In this document: positions 16,901 to 24,554 of the stretch, piece by piece
How positions within the stretch are numbered: the first letter of the stretch is position 1
Layout: each line of letters starts with the position of its first letter
NCBI GenBank assembly: GCA_022730295.1
Contig: DZCM01000006.1
Span: forward strand, 1 to 53,900
Length of the DNA stretch: 53,900 bases
Direction of reading: 5' to 3'
From: Rhodanobacter sp.
GTDB taxonomy: Bacteria; Pseudomonadota; Gammaproteobacteria; Xanthomonadales; Rhodanobacteraceae
Translations under genes and position numbers: made by a program
Notes under the pieces: generated by a model
Database searches by the model: none
What the model was told of the DNA's origin: nothing
What the model saw: only the letters and a program-made list of their open reading frames with translations

Positions 16901-17689
16901 GTCGTGCGCATCATGTTGGTAGTGGTGTAGTAGCGCGCCGTCTGCCGCCAATTCGTACAGGCCATCGTCGAGCGTACCCGCCCAGGTGTTGCCGCCGGTG
17001 CCCGTGGTCAATGCATACACGTCCAGGGGTGACGCTTGCTGGTCGCCGCCCCAAAGCTGCATCGACGTGCCTTGCCGGTCCACCCGCCACAATCCGCTGG
17101 TGGTGCCCACCAGCAATCCGCCGTCCGGCATGGGCAACAAGGTGTGGACATTGCCGAGCGCGGATTGCTTGCCGATGGGCGCATCGCGGATCGTCGCACT
17201 TCCGGGATCGATCCATTGCAGGCGTGCGCCCAAGGTCGCGATCCAAAGACGACCGTGCGCGTCCATCGCCAGTGCCGTGACGTTGTCGGACGCCAGGGTT
17301 CCCGGTTGGCCGGACTGCGCGCGAAAATGGGTGAAGCGCCCGCTTGCGGGGTCGTAGTAATCGAGGCCACCAACCTGGGTGCCGATCCACAGCCCGCCGC
17401 GCGGATCGGCGGCGAGACAATTGACGAAATTATTCGACAGCGAACCGGGGTCGTTACGGTCGTGGCGAAACGTCAGGAATTCATAGCCGTCAAAACGCGC
17501 CAGCCCATCCTGCGTACCCACCCACACGAACCCGGCGCGATCCTGAGCTATCGCGACGACGCTGGCTTGCGGCAGGCCTTGCGCAAGGTCGTAGTTGCGG
17601 AAGCGGACATTGCTGACGCCCGGAACCTGGGCTGGCGCGGGGCATGGCAACAGGCACGCGAGCGCAAGCGTGACCAGCCACGCGCGCAT
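13919..17689 (-). CDS. Two-component propeller sensor histidine kinase
   Basis: A 1256-residue inner-membrane sensor. It begins with a signal peptide (MRAWLVTLALACLLPCPAPAQ), followed by a long periplasmic region with about 14 two-component-regulator-propeller repeats (pattern D-x-x-G-x-x-W-x-G-T, to about residue 690), a Y_Y_Y domain, one membrane helix (about 800-825), a PAS domain with PAC, a coiled coil, and HisKA/HATPase. The phosphoacceptor is His1026 in VAGVAHEINTPLG; N and G boxes (TNLAINSVTHAF, DDGKGI, GGSGLGMHIV) are intact. There is no C-terminal receiver or AraC domain, unlike the Bacteroides hybrid kinases with the same sensor. The start at 17689 was preferred because it exposes the signal peptide; 17728 is the alternative. 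Confidence 0.9.
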   Translation of the reverse strand: MRAWLVTLALACLLPCPAPAQVPGVSNVRFRNYDLAQGLPQASVVAIAQDRAGFVWVGTQDGLARFDGYEFLTFRHDRNDPGSLSNNFVNCLAADPRGGLWIGTQVGGLDYYDPASGRFTHFRAQSGQPGTLASDNVTALAMDAHGRLWIATLGARLQWIDPGSATIRDAPIGKQSALGNVHTLLPMPDGGLLVGTTSGLWRVDRQGTSMQLWGGDQQASPLDVYALTTGTGGNTWAGTLDDGLYELAADGALLHHYQHDAHDPASLPDDQIRALSLDHEGRLWIAGNAAGLATLDRGSTLFNHYTHVPGDPQSVAANRLWSLLIDRDGLILAGTWANGLSVHDPRTEMVTQISSIPGNPLTLPNPSAGSVYGDADGTLWIGMLENGGLLHFDLARGVLHRFLHDPDEPGSLASDSVQFVTRTRDGSLWVATLGAGLDRLRADGKSFDHLRHDPADPGSLGSDLLYYVYMDSDGTLWVATTDAGLDERCAGCKAFVHHRPGGGPGTLDDIGDISVNDVVETSDGAIWVATREAGLYRRAHGQKRFHNIRAGGPNGLPINGINMLFQDSHGDLWVGTHGAGLAKLKGADPRNHFVTIDSSNGLASDSIGAILEDAQGYIWASTLKGISRIDPKSLHVQNFGTHDYGSELGYWVNSGTYLADGRLVFGGLRGITVIKPALLKPPPPARPAITAIVLRGQRYGDHAKLPDGARWINGNLQLTYQQDDFGAEFTSLEYSSPESTHYAYRLDGYDHDWIETGAARRIAYYTNLSPGTYRLRVRARDNGDPWSADIASMTFKVLPPAWAAPSAIAGYLAALLLVAGVFLWRVRTNLQRRRHARDALLQSEERLKLALWGSGSEMWDVDLRDGSMHRENRLPNIAASAEAKGQTLQDYRPFLHPDDITGFEAAMREHITGRTSGFEASYRTLDLEHRWIWLLTRGRVVQRDDNGRALRMSGTSSDITALKRAEETLRRLNETLESRVAQRTHELQSANEELRALLEQLTQAQRQLVESEKLASLGGLVAGVAHEINTPLGIGVTAASWLHDEAERLAKSVASGEVQIDELRDFSARASEGADLILRNLRRADRLVKSFKQVAVDQTGDDVRRIDVGHCIDDVLTSLRPSLRHGQNSVSLECPDNLVLRTSPGALSQIITNLAINSVTHAFDDGRPGHITIAVSPAKQGVLLDYRDDGKGIPPEVRAHIYEPFFTTRRGQGGSGLGMHIVYTLVTQVLHGTIRLESTPDTGVHFRIAFGDLAET

Positions 17690-17897
17690 GGTCTTGCCAA
17701 CCAACCCCTGTTGCCGCCGGCCGCCCATGGCTGGAGGCTATCGCCACTGTCCGTGCGTGGCAAGCACGTGGCGCAGTCCGGATACAAACATGATCGCGGA
17801 AGCGGAATCTTCGGTTCGGGTTTCGAGCGTCCGTGCATGGCGGACGCCCCCGCGGTGCAAGACGTGTCCCACGTCTTCGAATTCGTTGCGCGGAAGC

Positions 17898-17926
17898 TTG
17901 ACGCCCGTTGCAATGGCCGTTGTAAT
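17898..17926 (+). promoter_or_regulatory. Sigma70-type promoter for tRNA-Phe
   Basis: TTGACG (17898-17903) and TGTAAT (17921-17926) are 17 bases apart, with TAATAC overlapping as an alternative -10. The start would be about 53 bases before the mature tRNA. The remainder of 17690-17985 has no gene that I can support. Confidence 0.5.
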
Positions 17927-17985
17927 ACACGGTTCGTGATCGGCATTCGCGCAAGGTGGATGCCTTCTGAGGTTGCGACAGGTGT

Positions 17986-18061
<76 letters not shown>

Positions 18062-18076
18062 TTTCTGAATTACACG

Positions 18077-18100
18077 ACTTCCCGCAACACCCTTGAAACC
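18077..18100 (+). repeat. Left att-like direct repeat of the tRNA-Phe island
   Basis: A 24-bp sequence starting ACTTCCCGCAACACCC recurs exactly at 20667-20690. Similarity extends leftwards, with mismatches and a 6-base gap, into the tRNA 3' end (CCCTTG..ATTTC) and rightwards through the terminator. The two copies bracket the integrase. Confidence 0.75.
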
Positions 18101-18120
18101 GCGCAGTGACGCGGTTTTTT
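18096..18120 (+). terminator. Rho-independent terminator of tRNA-Phe
   Basis: AACCGCG (18097-18103) pairs with CGCGGTT (18110-18116) over a six-base loop and is followed by four more T residues. The homologous stretch at 20686-20710 has diverged in the stem. Confidence 0.75.
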
Positions 18121-18162
18121 CGCGTATACGGTTCCCGCAAGGCATCCTGGACTTCCCTTGTG

Positions 18163-18225
18163 TACCGTCAAGCTTGGCGGTATCGTTGGCGGTATCCGGG
18201 CACCTGCCCGAGTGGATACCGTCAA
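18163..18225. repeat. Integrase arm-type site array, left end
   Basis: Two direct copies TTGGCGGTATC start at 18174 and 18186 (12-bp period). They are flanked by inverted near-copies TTGACGGTA (reverse strand 18171-18163 and 18225-18217). A matching direct pair with the same 12-bp period occurs near the other end of the island. The spacing and paired layout are typical of arm-type binding sites of tyrosine integrases. Confidence 0.6.
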
Positions 18226-18237
18226 AAGGGGCGCGCC

Positions 18238-19296
18238 ATGCTGACGCCTTCCGCCGTCACGAACGCCAAGCCGCAAGCGAAGCCGTACAAGCTGGCCGAC
18301 GAACGCGGTATGTACTTGCTGGTGAAACCCGAAGGCGGCAAATTGTGGCGTTTCGACTACCGCCGACCCGGCACCAAGAAACGCAACACGCTATCGCTGG
18401 GGGCGTTCCCGGACGTATCGCTGCGCAAGGCACGCGAGCGCCGCGACGAGGCCCGCAAGCTGCTGGCGGACGGTATCGACCCCGGCGACCAGCGCAAGGC
18501 GGAACAGGCGGCGGGCGCGGAAACCTTCGAAGCCATCGCGCGCGAATGGTTCGCCAAGCATTCGCCGAACTGGGCACCCGGCCATTCCAACAAGATCATC
18601 CGCCGCCTTGAACTGGACGTGTTCCCGTGGATCGGAAGCAAGCCGATTGTCGGCATTGCGGCACCGGACGTGCTGGCCGTATTGCGCCGGATCGAATCAC
18701 GTGGCGCGATTGAAACCGCCTACCGGGCGAAAACGAACATCGGGCAGGTATTTCGCTACGCCATCGCCACCGGGCGCGCGAATCTTGACCCGACGCCATC
18801 GCTGCGCGGCGCGCTGGCACCGTCACCCGAGCGCCACCATGCGAGCATCACCGATCCCGACCGCATCGGCGAACTGCTGCGCGCCATCGACGGTTACGCT
18901 GGCGACTACACGACGCGCGGCGCGTTGTTACTCGCTTCGCTGTCATTCGTGCGGCCCGGCGAACTGCGCGGGGCAGAGTGGGCGGAATTCGAGCTGGACA
19001 AGGCCGAATGGCGCATCCCCGCCGAGCGCATGAAGATGCGCGCGCCGCATATCGTGCCGCTGGCGTCGCAAGCCGTGGCGATCCTGCGCGACCTGCAACC
19101 GTTGACCGGAACCGGGCGCTACGTTTTTCCGGGCGTGCGTAGTCGCGCGCGTCCAATGTCTGAAAACACGGTCAATGCCGCGCTGCGCCGCATGGGCTTC
19201 GACAAGGGCACCATGACCGGCCACGGGTTCCGCAGCATGGCGTCAACGCTACTCAACGAACAGGGCTGGCACCGTGACGCCATCGAACGCCAGCTA
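18238..19296 (+). pseudogene. P4-type tyrosine integrase, truncated by IS630
   Basis: An integrase of the P4/CP4-57 family. The N-terminal domain (LTPSAVTNAKPQAKPYKLAD, typical DUF4102) and core-binding region are intact. In the catalytic domain Arg I is in FVRPGELRGAEW and the HxxR box is TGHGFRSMAS. An insertion sequence at 19297 interrupts the codon run after ERQL. The reading frame continues for ten codons into the IS to a stop at 19324-19326, so the catalytic tyrosine and the C-terminal helix are lost. Removing the IS in silico does not restore a recognisable integrase tail, so the 3' part was also deleted. It should be inactive. Confidence 0.88.
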
Positions 19297-20379
19297 GTGC
19301 AGTGCTTCGTTATGTTTGGAACTTAAACGACGATTGGCCCGAATGACTTTCTGCAAGATGTCGTGAGCTTTAGCCGTCCAAATAAAGGGTTTGGGATGGA
19401 CGTTGTGGTGTGCAATGTAGTCGCCGATGGCGGCCTGCAGATCGGCCACGCTGGTGAACACGCCGCGCCGCAGCCGAGAGGTGTCCAAGTCACGGAAGAA
19501 GCGCTCGACCATGTTGAGCCAGGACGCCGATGTCGGCGTGAAGTGCATGTGGAAGCGCGGGTGTTTGGCCAGCCACGCTTCGACCGCCAGGTGTTTGTGG
19601 GTGGCGTAGTTGTCGGCAATCAGGTGCAGCGTTTTCATCTTGGGCGTGTTGCGATCGATCTGGCGCAGGAACTTCAACCACTCGGCGTGGGTATGACGCG
19701 GTTGGCATTGGCCGATCACCTGACCATCAAGCATGCTGAGGGCCGCGAACAAGGTGGTGGTGCCGTGCCGCTTGTAGTCATGCGTCATGGTTTGCGCGCG
19801 CCCCTTCTTCAGCGGCAATCCCGGCTGGGTGCGGTCCAAGGCTTGAATCTGGATCTTCTCATCGCAGCACAACACCAACGCGTGCTCGGGAGGCGCGAGA
19901 TACAGGCCCACGATGTCCTCGAGCTTCTCCACGAAATCCGGATCGCGCGAAACCTTGAACGGGCGCACCCGGTGAGGCTTCAATCCGTGCTGCTTCCAGA
20001 CCCGCCACACCGTGGTATCACTCACCCCGGCCGCCTCGGCCAGGGTGCGGGTGCTCCAATGCGTCGCGGCTTCCGGCTCGGTCTGGGTCGTCAGGCGGAT
20101 CACTTCAGCCACATCCACCTTGACCGGCCGCCCGCCCCGCGGCTGGTCCTGCGCCACCGCCGTCCAACCACCCGCGGCATAACGCGCTCGCCAACGGCCC
20201 GCCTGCACGCGCCCGACGCCCACCCGTTTGGCAATCTCGTCGTTCGGCAACCCTTCCGCCGCCAACAACACAATCTGCGCGCGGCGCGCATGCCGCACGC
20301 TGCTGGTGCCCGCGCGCGACAGGTGCATCAGTTTCCGGCGCTCTTCCGAACTCAACTCGATCTTCGCTGCAACTCGCAT
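19294..20379 (-). CDS. IS630-family transposase
   Basis: A 361-residue transposase. The N-terminal part has two helix-turn-helix units (PNDEIAKRVGVGRVQAGRWR and TRTLAEAAGVSDTTVWRVW). The DDE catalytic domain shows CCDEKIQIQALDRT (first Asp), HLIADNYATHKH (second Asp) and SASWLNMVERFFRDL (Glu). The reading frame is intact, so the element may be mobile. The stop codon TAG is completed by flanking DNA: T and A come from the target duplication and G from the host base at 19294. The frame could be opened upstream to 20634, but the ATG at 20379 lies inside the IS and matches the family length. Confidence 0.93.
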   Translation of the reverse strand: MRVAAKIELSSEERRKLMHLSRAGTSSVRHARRAQIVLLAAEGLPNDEIAKRVGVGRVQAGRWRARYAAGGWTAVAQDQPRGGRPVKVDVAEVIRLTTQTEPEAATHWSTRTLAEAAGVSDTTVWRVWKQHGLKPHRVRPFKVSRDPDFVEKLEDIVGLYLAPPEHALVLCCDEKIQIQALDRTQPGLPLKKGRAQTMTHDYKRHGTTTLFAALSMLDGQVIGQCQPRHTHAEWLKFLRQIDRNTPKMKTLHLIADNYATHKHLAVEAWLAKHPRFHMHFTPTSASWLNMVERFFRDLDTSRLRRGVFTSVADLQAAIGDYIAHHNVHPKPFIWTAKAHDILQKVIRANRRLSSKHNEALH

Positions 20380-20451
20380 GGGCTGTCCTCCGCGTTCCAT
20401 TGTCGGACAGCCCGCGTCACTGTAAGTTCCACTGATTACGAAGCACTGCAC
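19297..20451 (-). mobile_element. IS630-family insertion sequence, complete
   Basis: A 1155-bp element with 29-bp terminal inverted repeats (19297-19325 and 20423-20451, four mismatches; tips GTGCAGTGCTTCG). It is flanked by the TA dinucleotide duplication expected for IS630/mariner elements (19295-19296 and 20452-20453). One transposase gene fills it. The insertion interrupts the integrase. Confidence 0.93.
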
Positions 20452-20557
20452 TAGGGTCGGCGCTTGCGCGCGTGCGGGCGCGAATGAGTTGGCGAACGCT
20501 GGAATACGCGCAAGGCAAAGGCGACGCGCGCCCCCAAAAGGGCGAGCATCGCGCCGT

Positions 20558-20581
20558 CTTGGCGGTAACTTTGGCGGTATC
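20558..20581. repeat. Integrase arm-type site pair, right end
   Basis: TTGGCGGTA occurs at 20559 and 20571 with the same 12-bp period and orientation as the left-end pair. It lies 85 bases from the right att-like repeat. The surrounding 20454-20660 has no gene: it is leftover island DNA. Confidence 0.6.
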
Positions 20582-20666
20582 GCGCCGATAGAGCGCGTAC
20601 GAATACCTGCAAATACAAACACTTGCGATTGCAATATGAGTGAGCCCTTGATTTCGGAATCTCACC

Positions 20667-20690
20667 ACTTCCCGCAACACCCTTGAAACC
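20667..20690 (+). repeat. Right att-like direct repeat of the tRNA-Phe island
   Basis: An exact copy of the 24-bp sequence at 18077-18100. The preceding bases (CCCTTGATTTCGGAAT) look like the tRNA-Phe 3' end and its trailer with GCCACC deleted. It marks the right boundary of a 2.6-kb island (about 1.4 kb without the IS). Confidence 0.75.
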
Positions 20691-20836
20691 ATGCGGTGAT
20701 GCGGGTTTTTCTTGCCTGAGCCTCCGGCACCATGGTGGCTTCGCGAGGTTGCACCTGCTGGTACGCCGGTAATACCCCGCCAGACAGGCGACGCCAGAAG
20801 TGGAATTTTCCCGTGCCCTTTCCCAAGGAGAATTCC

Positions 20837-21144
20837 ATGAAGACATCCCGGTTCAGCGACAGCCAAATCAGTGGCATTGTCGATGGACTTCATGCACAAC
20901 CAGCCGTGCGATGGGCGCAGTTTCCGCCTGTTCAACGTGATCGATGATTACAACCGCGAAGGCTTCGGCATGGAGGTCGACCTGTCGTGGCCCGCCCCAA
21001 GCGTTACGCTGCGACAACGGCCCTGAATGCATCTGTGCAGCGCTGCAAGCGTGGGCCGAAAAGCGAGGCATGCGTGTTCAGTACGCCCAGCCGGGCAATC
21101 CCCGGCCGAACGCGTACATTGCACGCTGCAACGTCAAGCTTTGA
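20837..21144 (+). pseudogene. IS3-family transposase remnant
   Basis: The first eleven codons read [11 protein letters not shown], the start of an IS3-type OrfA. The sequence then jumps, with a frameshift, into the OrfB DDE core: [18 protein letters not shown] and [16 protein letters not shown] (20884-20970), and after another shift [37 protein letters not shown] (to 21144). The middle of OrfA/OrfB and the C-terminus are gone, so this is a non-functional deletion derivative. No inverted repeats are identifiable. It lies between the island and phaB. Confidence 0.8.
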
Positions 21145-21207
21145 GCGAGTGCATGGATGGCGCCGGAGCAACAAAGCCTGGCGAAGCGTTCCGGCGTCTG
21201 GCTCCAC

Positions 21208-21954
21208 TCAGAACGACATGAAGTAGCCGCCGTTCACCGGAATGTTGGCGCCGGTGATGAAGCCGGCGTCGTCGGCGGTAAGGAATGCCACGGTGCGCGC
21301 GATTTCTGACGGTTCACCGAGACGGCCGACCGGCACCTGGGCGATGATCTGCGCGCGGACGTCTTCCGGTACTTTCATTACCATTTCGGTCTTGCAGTAG
21401 CCGGGTGACACGCTGTTGACGGTCACGCCCTTGCGCGCCACTTCGCGCGCCAGGGCCATGGTGAAGCCATGCATGCCGGCCTTGGCCGCCGAGTAGTTGG
21501 TCTGGCCGAACTGGCCGGTCTGGCCGTTCACCGAGGAGATGTTGACGATGCGGCCGAAACCGCGCTCGGTCATGCCATCGACGGTGTTGCGGCACATGTT
21601 GAATACGCCGTCGAGGTTGACGTGCATCAGATCGGTCCACTGCGCCTGGCTCATTTTCTTGAGGCTGGTGTCGCGGGTGATGCCGGCGGCGTTGACCACG
21701 ATGTCCGCACTGCCGTATTTCTCGGCGACGTGATTCACGAGGGCCGCGCAGTCGTCATATTTGGAAATGTCGGCCGGGGCGAACACGATGTTGCCGTTGT
21801 ATTCGCGGGTTTCCTCGCGAAACGCGGCGAGTCTTTCCTGCCGGCTGCCAAGGTCGGCAGCGATGACCTGGCGGCCGTCCTGCGCGAGTTGCTTGCAGAT
21901 GGCGGTTCCGAGTCCGCCGATGCCGCCGGTGACGATGGCTACACGCTTGCTCAT
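21208..21954 (-). CDS. phaB: Acetoacetyl-CoA reductase (copy 1)
   Basis: A 248-residue short-chain dehydrogenase that reduces acetoacetyl-CoA to (R)-3-hydroxybutyryl-CoA with NADPH in polyhydroxyalkanoate synthesis. It shows the nucleotide-binding TGGIGGLGTAI, the NAAGITRD stretch, the catalytic Ser of NISSVNGQTGQFGQ and the YxxxK of NYSAAKAG, plus the PhaB-type end GANIPVNGGYFMSF. A second copy is at 48015-48755 (same family, clearly diverged). phaR precedes it on the same strand 148 bases upstream. No PHA synthase is present in the window. Confidence 0.92.
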   Translation of the reverse strand: MSKRVAIVTGGIGGLGTAICKQLAQDGRQVIAADLGSRQERLAAFREETREYNGNIVFAPADISKYDDCAALVNHVAEKYGSADIVVNAAGITRDTSLKKMSQAQWTDLMHVNLDGVFNMCRNTVDGMTERGFGRIVNISSVNGQTGQFGQTNYSAAKAGMHGFTMALAREVARKGVTVNSVSPGYCKTEMVMKVPEDVRAQIIAQVPVGRLGEPSEIARTVAFLTADDAGFITGANIPVNGGYFMSF

Positions 21955-22102
21955 GGGGTTCTCGATGTCGTTCGATGATTGGAGGGCGCGACGCGCGCGA
22001 ATCGGTCGCTTCCAACTGCATTCCGCACGCCGCCTTTTGCCGCACAGCCGCATGTGCTGCGCTGCAACAACCGTTCGATGGTAAGCAGCCGGTGACGGGG
22101 TG

Positions 22103-22597
22103 TCAACGGTGTTTGCGGGTCGGCTTTTCCGGAGCGGGATCGGCGTCACGGGTGGGCTTGGCCGTGGCTGGGCCACCAGCCTGCAGCGACTTCCAGAGCT
22201 CGACGTTGCGCTCGGTGATTTCGTTCAGCATCGACCACGGTGTTTGCCCCAGCAAGTTGTTCAGCTGGTCGCGGAACTTGCCCTGCTGCTCAAGGAAAAT
22301 TTTCAGGCTGTTTTCCAGATAACCGCCCACGAAGCCTTGCATGGAATCGCCATAAAAGCGGATGATCTGCGAGAGCAGCTGCGTCGAAAAGATCGGCTGA
22401 CCGTGCTGCTCGTGCTCGGCGATGATCTGCAGCAGCACCGCGCGGGTCAGGTCTTCGTTGCTCTTGGCGTCGCGGACTTCGAAGACTTCGCTGGACAACA
22501 CGAGCTGTCGCACCTCTTCCAGCGTGATGTAGCTGGACACACGGGTGTCGTAGAGGCGGCGGTTGGGGTACTTCTTGATGATTCGCTGTGATGCCAT
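22103..22597 (-). CDS. phaR: Polyhydroxyalkanoate synthesis repressor
   Basis: The 164-residue protein has the PHB_acc_N DNA-binding region (IIKKYPNRRLYDTRVSSYIT, about residues 6-26, then LEEVRQLV) and the PHB_acc middle domain (TQLLSQIIRFYGDSMQGFV and YLENSLKIF). PhaR senses PHB or its oligomers and represses phasin and its own gene. The ATG at 22597 places the conserved motif at the N-terminus; an upstream extension is Cys-rich and not typical. It precedes phaB in the same orientation, so the two may be co-transcribed. Confidence 0.93.
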   Translation of the reverse strand: MASQRIIKKYPNRRLYDTRVSSYITLEEVRQLVLSSEVFEVRDAKSNEDLTRAVLLQIIAEHEQHGQPIFSTQLLSQIIRFYGDSMQGFVGGYLENSLKIFLEQQGKFRDQLNNLLGQTPWSMLNEITERNVELWKSLQAGGPATAKPTRDADPAPEKPTRKHR

Positions 22598-22698
22598 GCC
22601 GCAAAAGTAGCACGGGTTGCGGCAGCGCACCAGCGAGCTGGAGCGCCACTCATCGCATGACCATCATTCGACGGCTCGCCAATTGGCGCGCTCTCGGT

Positions 22699-23286
22699 TT
22701 AACTCAACGGTGCCGCGCCTTGCTCGGGGCCGCTTTCGCCCAGCGGCAGCACCGTGTGACCGTGGGTTTCGTTGATCAGCTCCGCGGCGGCGATGTAGAT
22801 GCCGATGATTGCGGTCACGAGGCCGAGGTATCCGGCAAGCATCGTCAACGCGTCAAAGACGAGCCACCTGGCCAGTGCGAGTGTGAACAGCGCCAGGCAC
22901 AAACCCAACGCGAACAGGCTGCGCGCCACGCCGTTCTTGCGTGCCGCCAGCCAAAGGCAGAACGTCACCAACGCCCAGACGATGGCGTACCAGCCCTGGA
23001 ACCCGGCCGAGGCCACGTGACCATGCACTGCAGCCCGCGCGGCCAGCGCAGCGACGCACCAGAATCCAGCGAACGCGAGGAACAGGAATGCATCCAGCGC
23101 GTCGCCGCGCAGCCATTGCAGGATGCCGGCGATGGCCATGACGCAGCCGCCAAGCACCAAGCCAAGCAGCAACGCGAGTGGTGCGTCGGCTGGGTTGAAC
23201 CAGCCTGCTGCCAGCATGCCGTTCATCCACAGCGTCAGTGCGAATGCAGCGTAACCCAGAGCCGCAGCATTGGCGGTCTTGTGCAT
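22699..23286 (-). CDS. Acetate uptake transporter-like protein (GPR1/FUN34/YaaH)
   Basis: A 195-residue integral membrane protein with six hydrophobic helices, the size and topology of the SatP/YaaH family of acetate/succinate-proton symporters. The N-terminus (TANAAALGYAAFALTLWM) is a variant of the family's N-P-A-P-L-G-L motif, so substrate is uncertain. A GGGAG Shine-Dalgarno lies 7 bases before the ATG at 23286; an upstream extension to 23379 has no hydrophobic character. It is third in a minus-strand run of membrane proteins: kch, MscS channel, this gene, then phaR. Confidence 0.7.
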   Translation of the reverse strand: MHKTANAAALGYAAFALTLWMNGMLAAGWFNPADAPLALLLGLVLGGCVMAIAGILQWLRGDALDAFLFLAFAGFWCVAALAARAAVHGHVASAGFQGWYAIVWALVTFCLWLAARKNGVARSLFALGLCLALFTLALARWLVFDALTMLAGYLGLVTAIIGIYIAAAELINETHGHTVLPLGESGPEQGAAPLS

Positions 23287-23426
23287 GCCGATCTCCCGGT
23301 GCCGGTGAAAGCATTGCGGCCTGCGCCGGAATTCCGGACAACGGCCGCAGGTCCCATTATCGGCATGCGGCGTGTACAAACAGTCACGACCCGCTCATGT
23401 ACACGGCGGACAGCGTGCCGCGACCG

Positions 23427-24509
23427 CTATTTCGAAGCGGGCGCCTGCACGCTCGCGCTGGTGTCCACCGCGTGCAGTGTGCGGGCGGGGACGCCGAACT
23501 GGATGCCAAGCGCGTCCCACGCGTCCAGCATCTTCAGGTTGATGCGGTGCTGGATTTCTACATAAAGGTTGTAGCTCGGGTCGAGCACGTAGTAAACGAA
23601 CTCGAAGTCGAGGCCGGACTCGCCGAACCCGGAAAGGTAGCCTCGATCGAAGCGAGTCTGCGTTTCGGCGTCGATGAAGCCGCGGACGCGTTCGATTGCG
23701 GCCGGAATCTTGTCGCGCGGGGTATCGAATGGCAGGCGGAAGGTGAACACGACGCGGCGCTCGCGTTGGCGCGAATAATTGTGGATCAGGTTTTTCAGCA
23801 GCACCGAGTTGGAGATCGACAATTCCTCGCCGGACACGGACTGGATGCGCGTGGACTTGATGCCGACTTTGGTTACCGTGCCCTGTTCGTCGCCGAAGGC
23901 AATGGATTCGCCGACTTTGAACGGCTCGTCCAGCCCAATGCTGATCGAGGCGAACAGATCGGTCAGCACTGTTTGCAATCCCAGCGCCAAGGCCACGCCG
24001 CCGACGCCGAGGCTCGCCACGAAGGCCGTGATGTTGACGCCGCCTTCGGCAAGCAGCGCCAACAGCAAGGTGATCCACACCGCGAATTTCACGAGCCAGG
24101 TCACCACGCCGAGCATGATCGGGTTGGTGGGTTGGCCATCATCACCCCTTGCCGAACGTCGCAGCCACGACGCCAGCAGTGCACTGGCCCAGAACGCCGC
24201 CTGGATGCCCACCAACGCGTAGGTCGCCAGGTGCAGCGCATGCGCCGCGCGCGGCTCGAATGCAAGGAAGTCCAGTGCCACCGCGATCGCGATCAGCAGC
24301 AACAGCCACCCGTGCGTGGTCTCGAGGACGTCGGCGGCGATCGCGAATCCCGAGCGATGCGTGCGCTCGGCCAGTTTTCGCAGGCGCGTCCCGAGCGTCG
24401 TGGCGGCGCCATGCAATACCACGTAGCCGGCCAGCGCGCCGAGCCCGGCTATCACCCACGCCATCGCCGGGTTGCCCAGCCATTGGCCGTGTTCGAACCA
24501 TGAGTTCAT
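23427..24509 (-). CDS. MscS-type mechanosensitive ion channel
   Basis: The 360-residue protein has four to five N-terminal hydrophobic helices, then the pore helix TM3 and MscS beta domain: NITAFVASLGVGGVALALGL, TVLTDLFASISIGLDEPFKV and GESIAFGDEQGTVTKVGIKS. The sequence TRIQSVSGEELSISNSVLLK is the family's middle-domain loop. MscS-type channels open upon membrane tension during osmotic downshock. Its C-terminal cage domain is short. Lies 45 bases downstream of the Kch-like channel gene. Confidence 0.93.
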   Translation of the reverse strand: MNSWFEHGQWLGNPAMAWVIAGLGALAGYVVLHGAATTLGTRLRKLAERTHRSGFAIAADVLETTHGWLLLLIAIAVALDFLAFEPRAAHALHLATYALVGIQAAFWASALLASWLRRSARGDDGQPTNPIMLGVVTWLVKFAVWITLLLALLAEGGVNITAFVASLGVGGVALALGLQTVLTDLFASISIGLDEPFKVGESIAFGDEQGTVTKVGIKSTRIQSVSGEELSISNSVLLKNLIHNYSRQRERRVVFTFRLPFDTPRDKIPAAIERVRGFIDAETQTRFDRGYLSGFGESGLDFEFVYYVLDPSYNLYVEIQHRINLKMLDAWDALGIQFGVPARTLHAVDTSASVQAPASK

Positions 24510-24554
24510 TGCGTCGGGCTCCTCATCTGCAGGGATGCCGGTGGCGCTGCCGGC

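Noticed and set aside
19297-20660. A restored integrase C-terminus when the IS is removed
   Set aside because: Joining at TA keeps a frame (CTA GGG TCG) but the residues do not resemble an integrase tail with a catalytic tyrosine.
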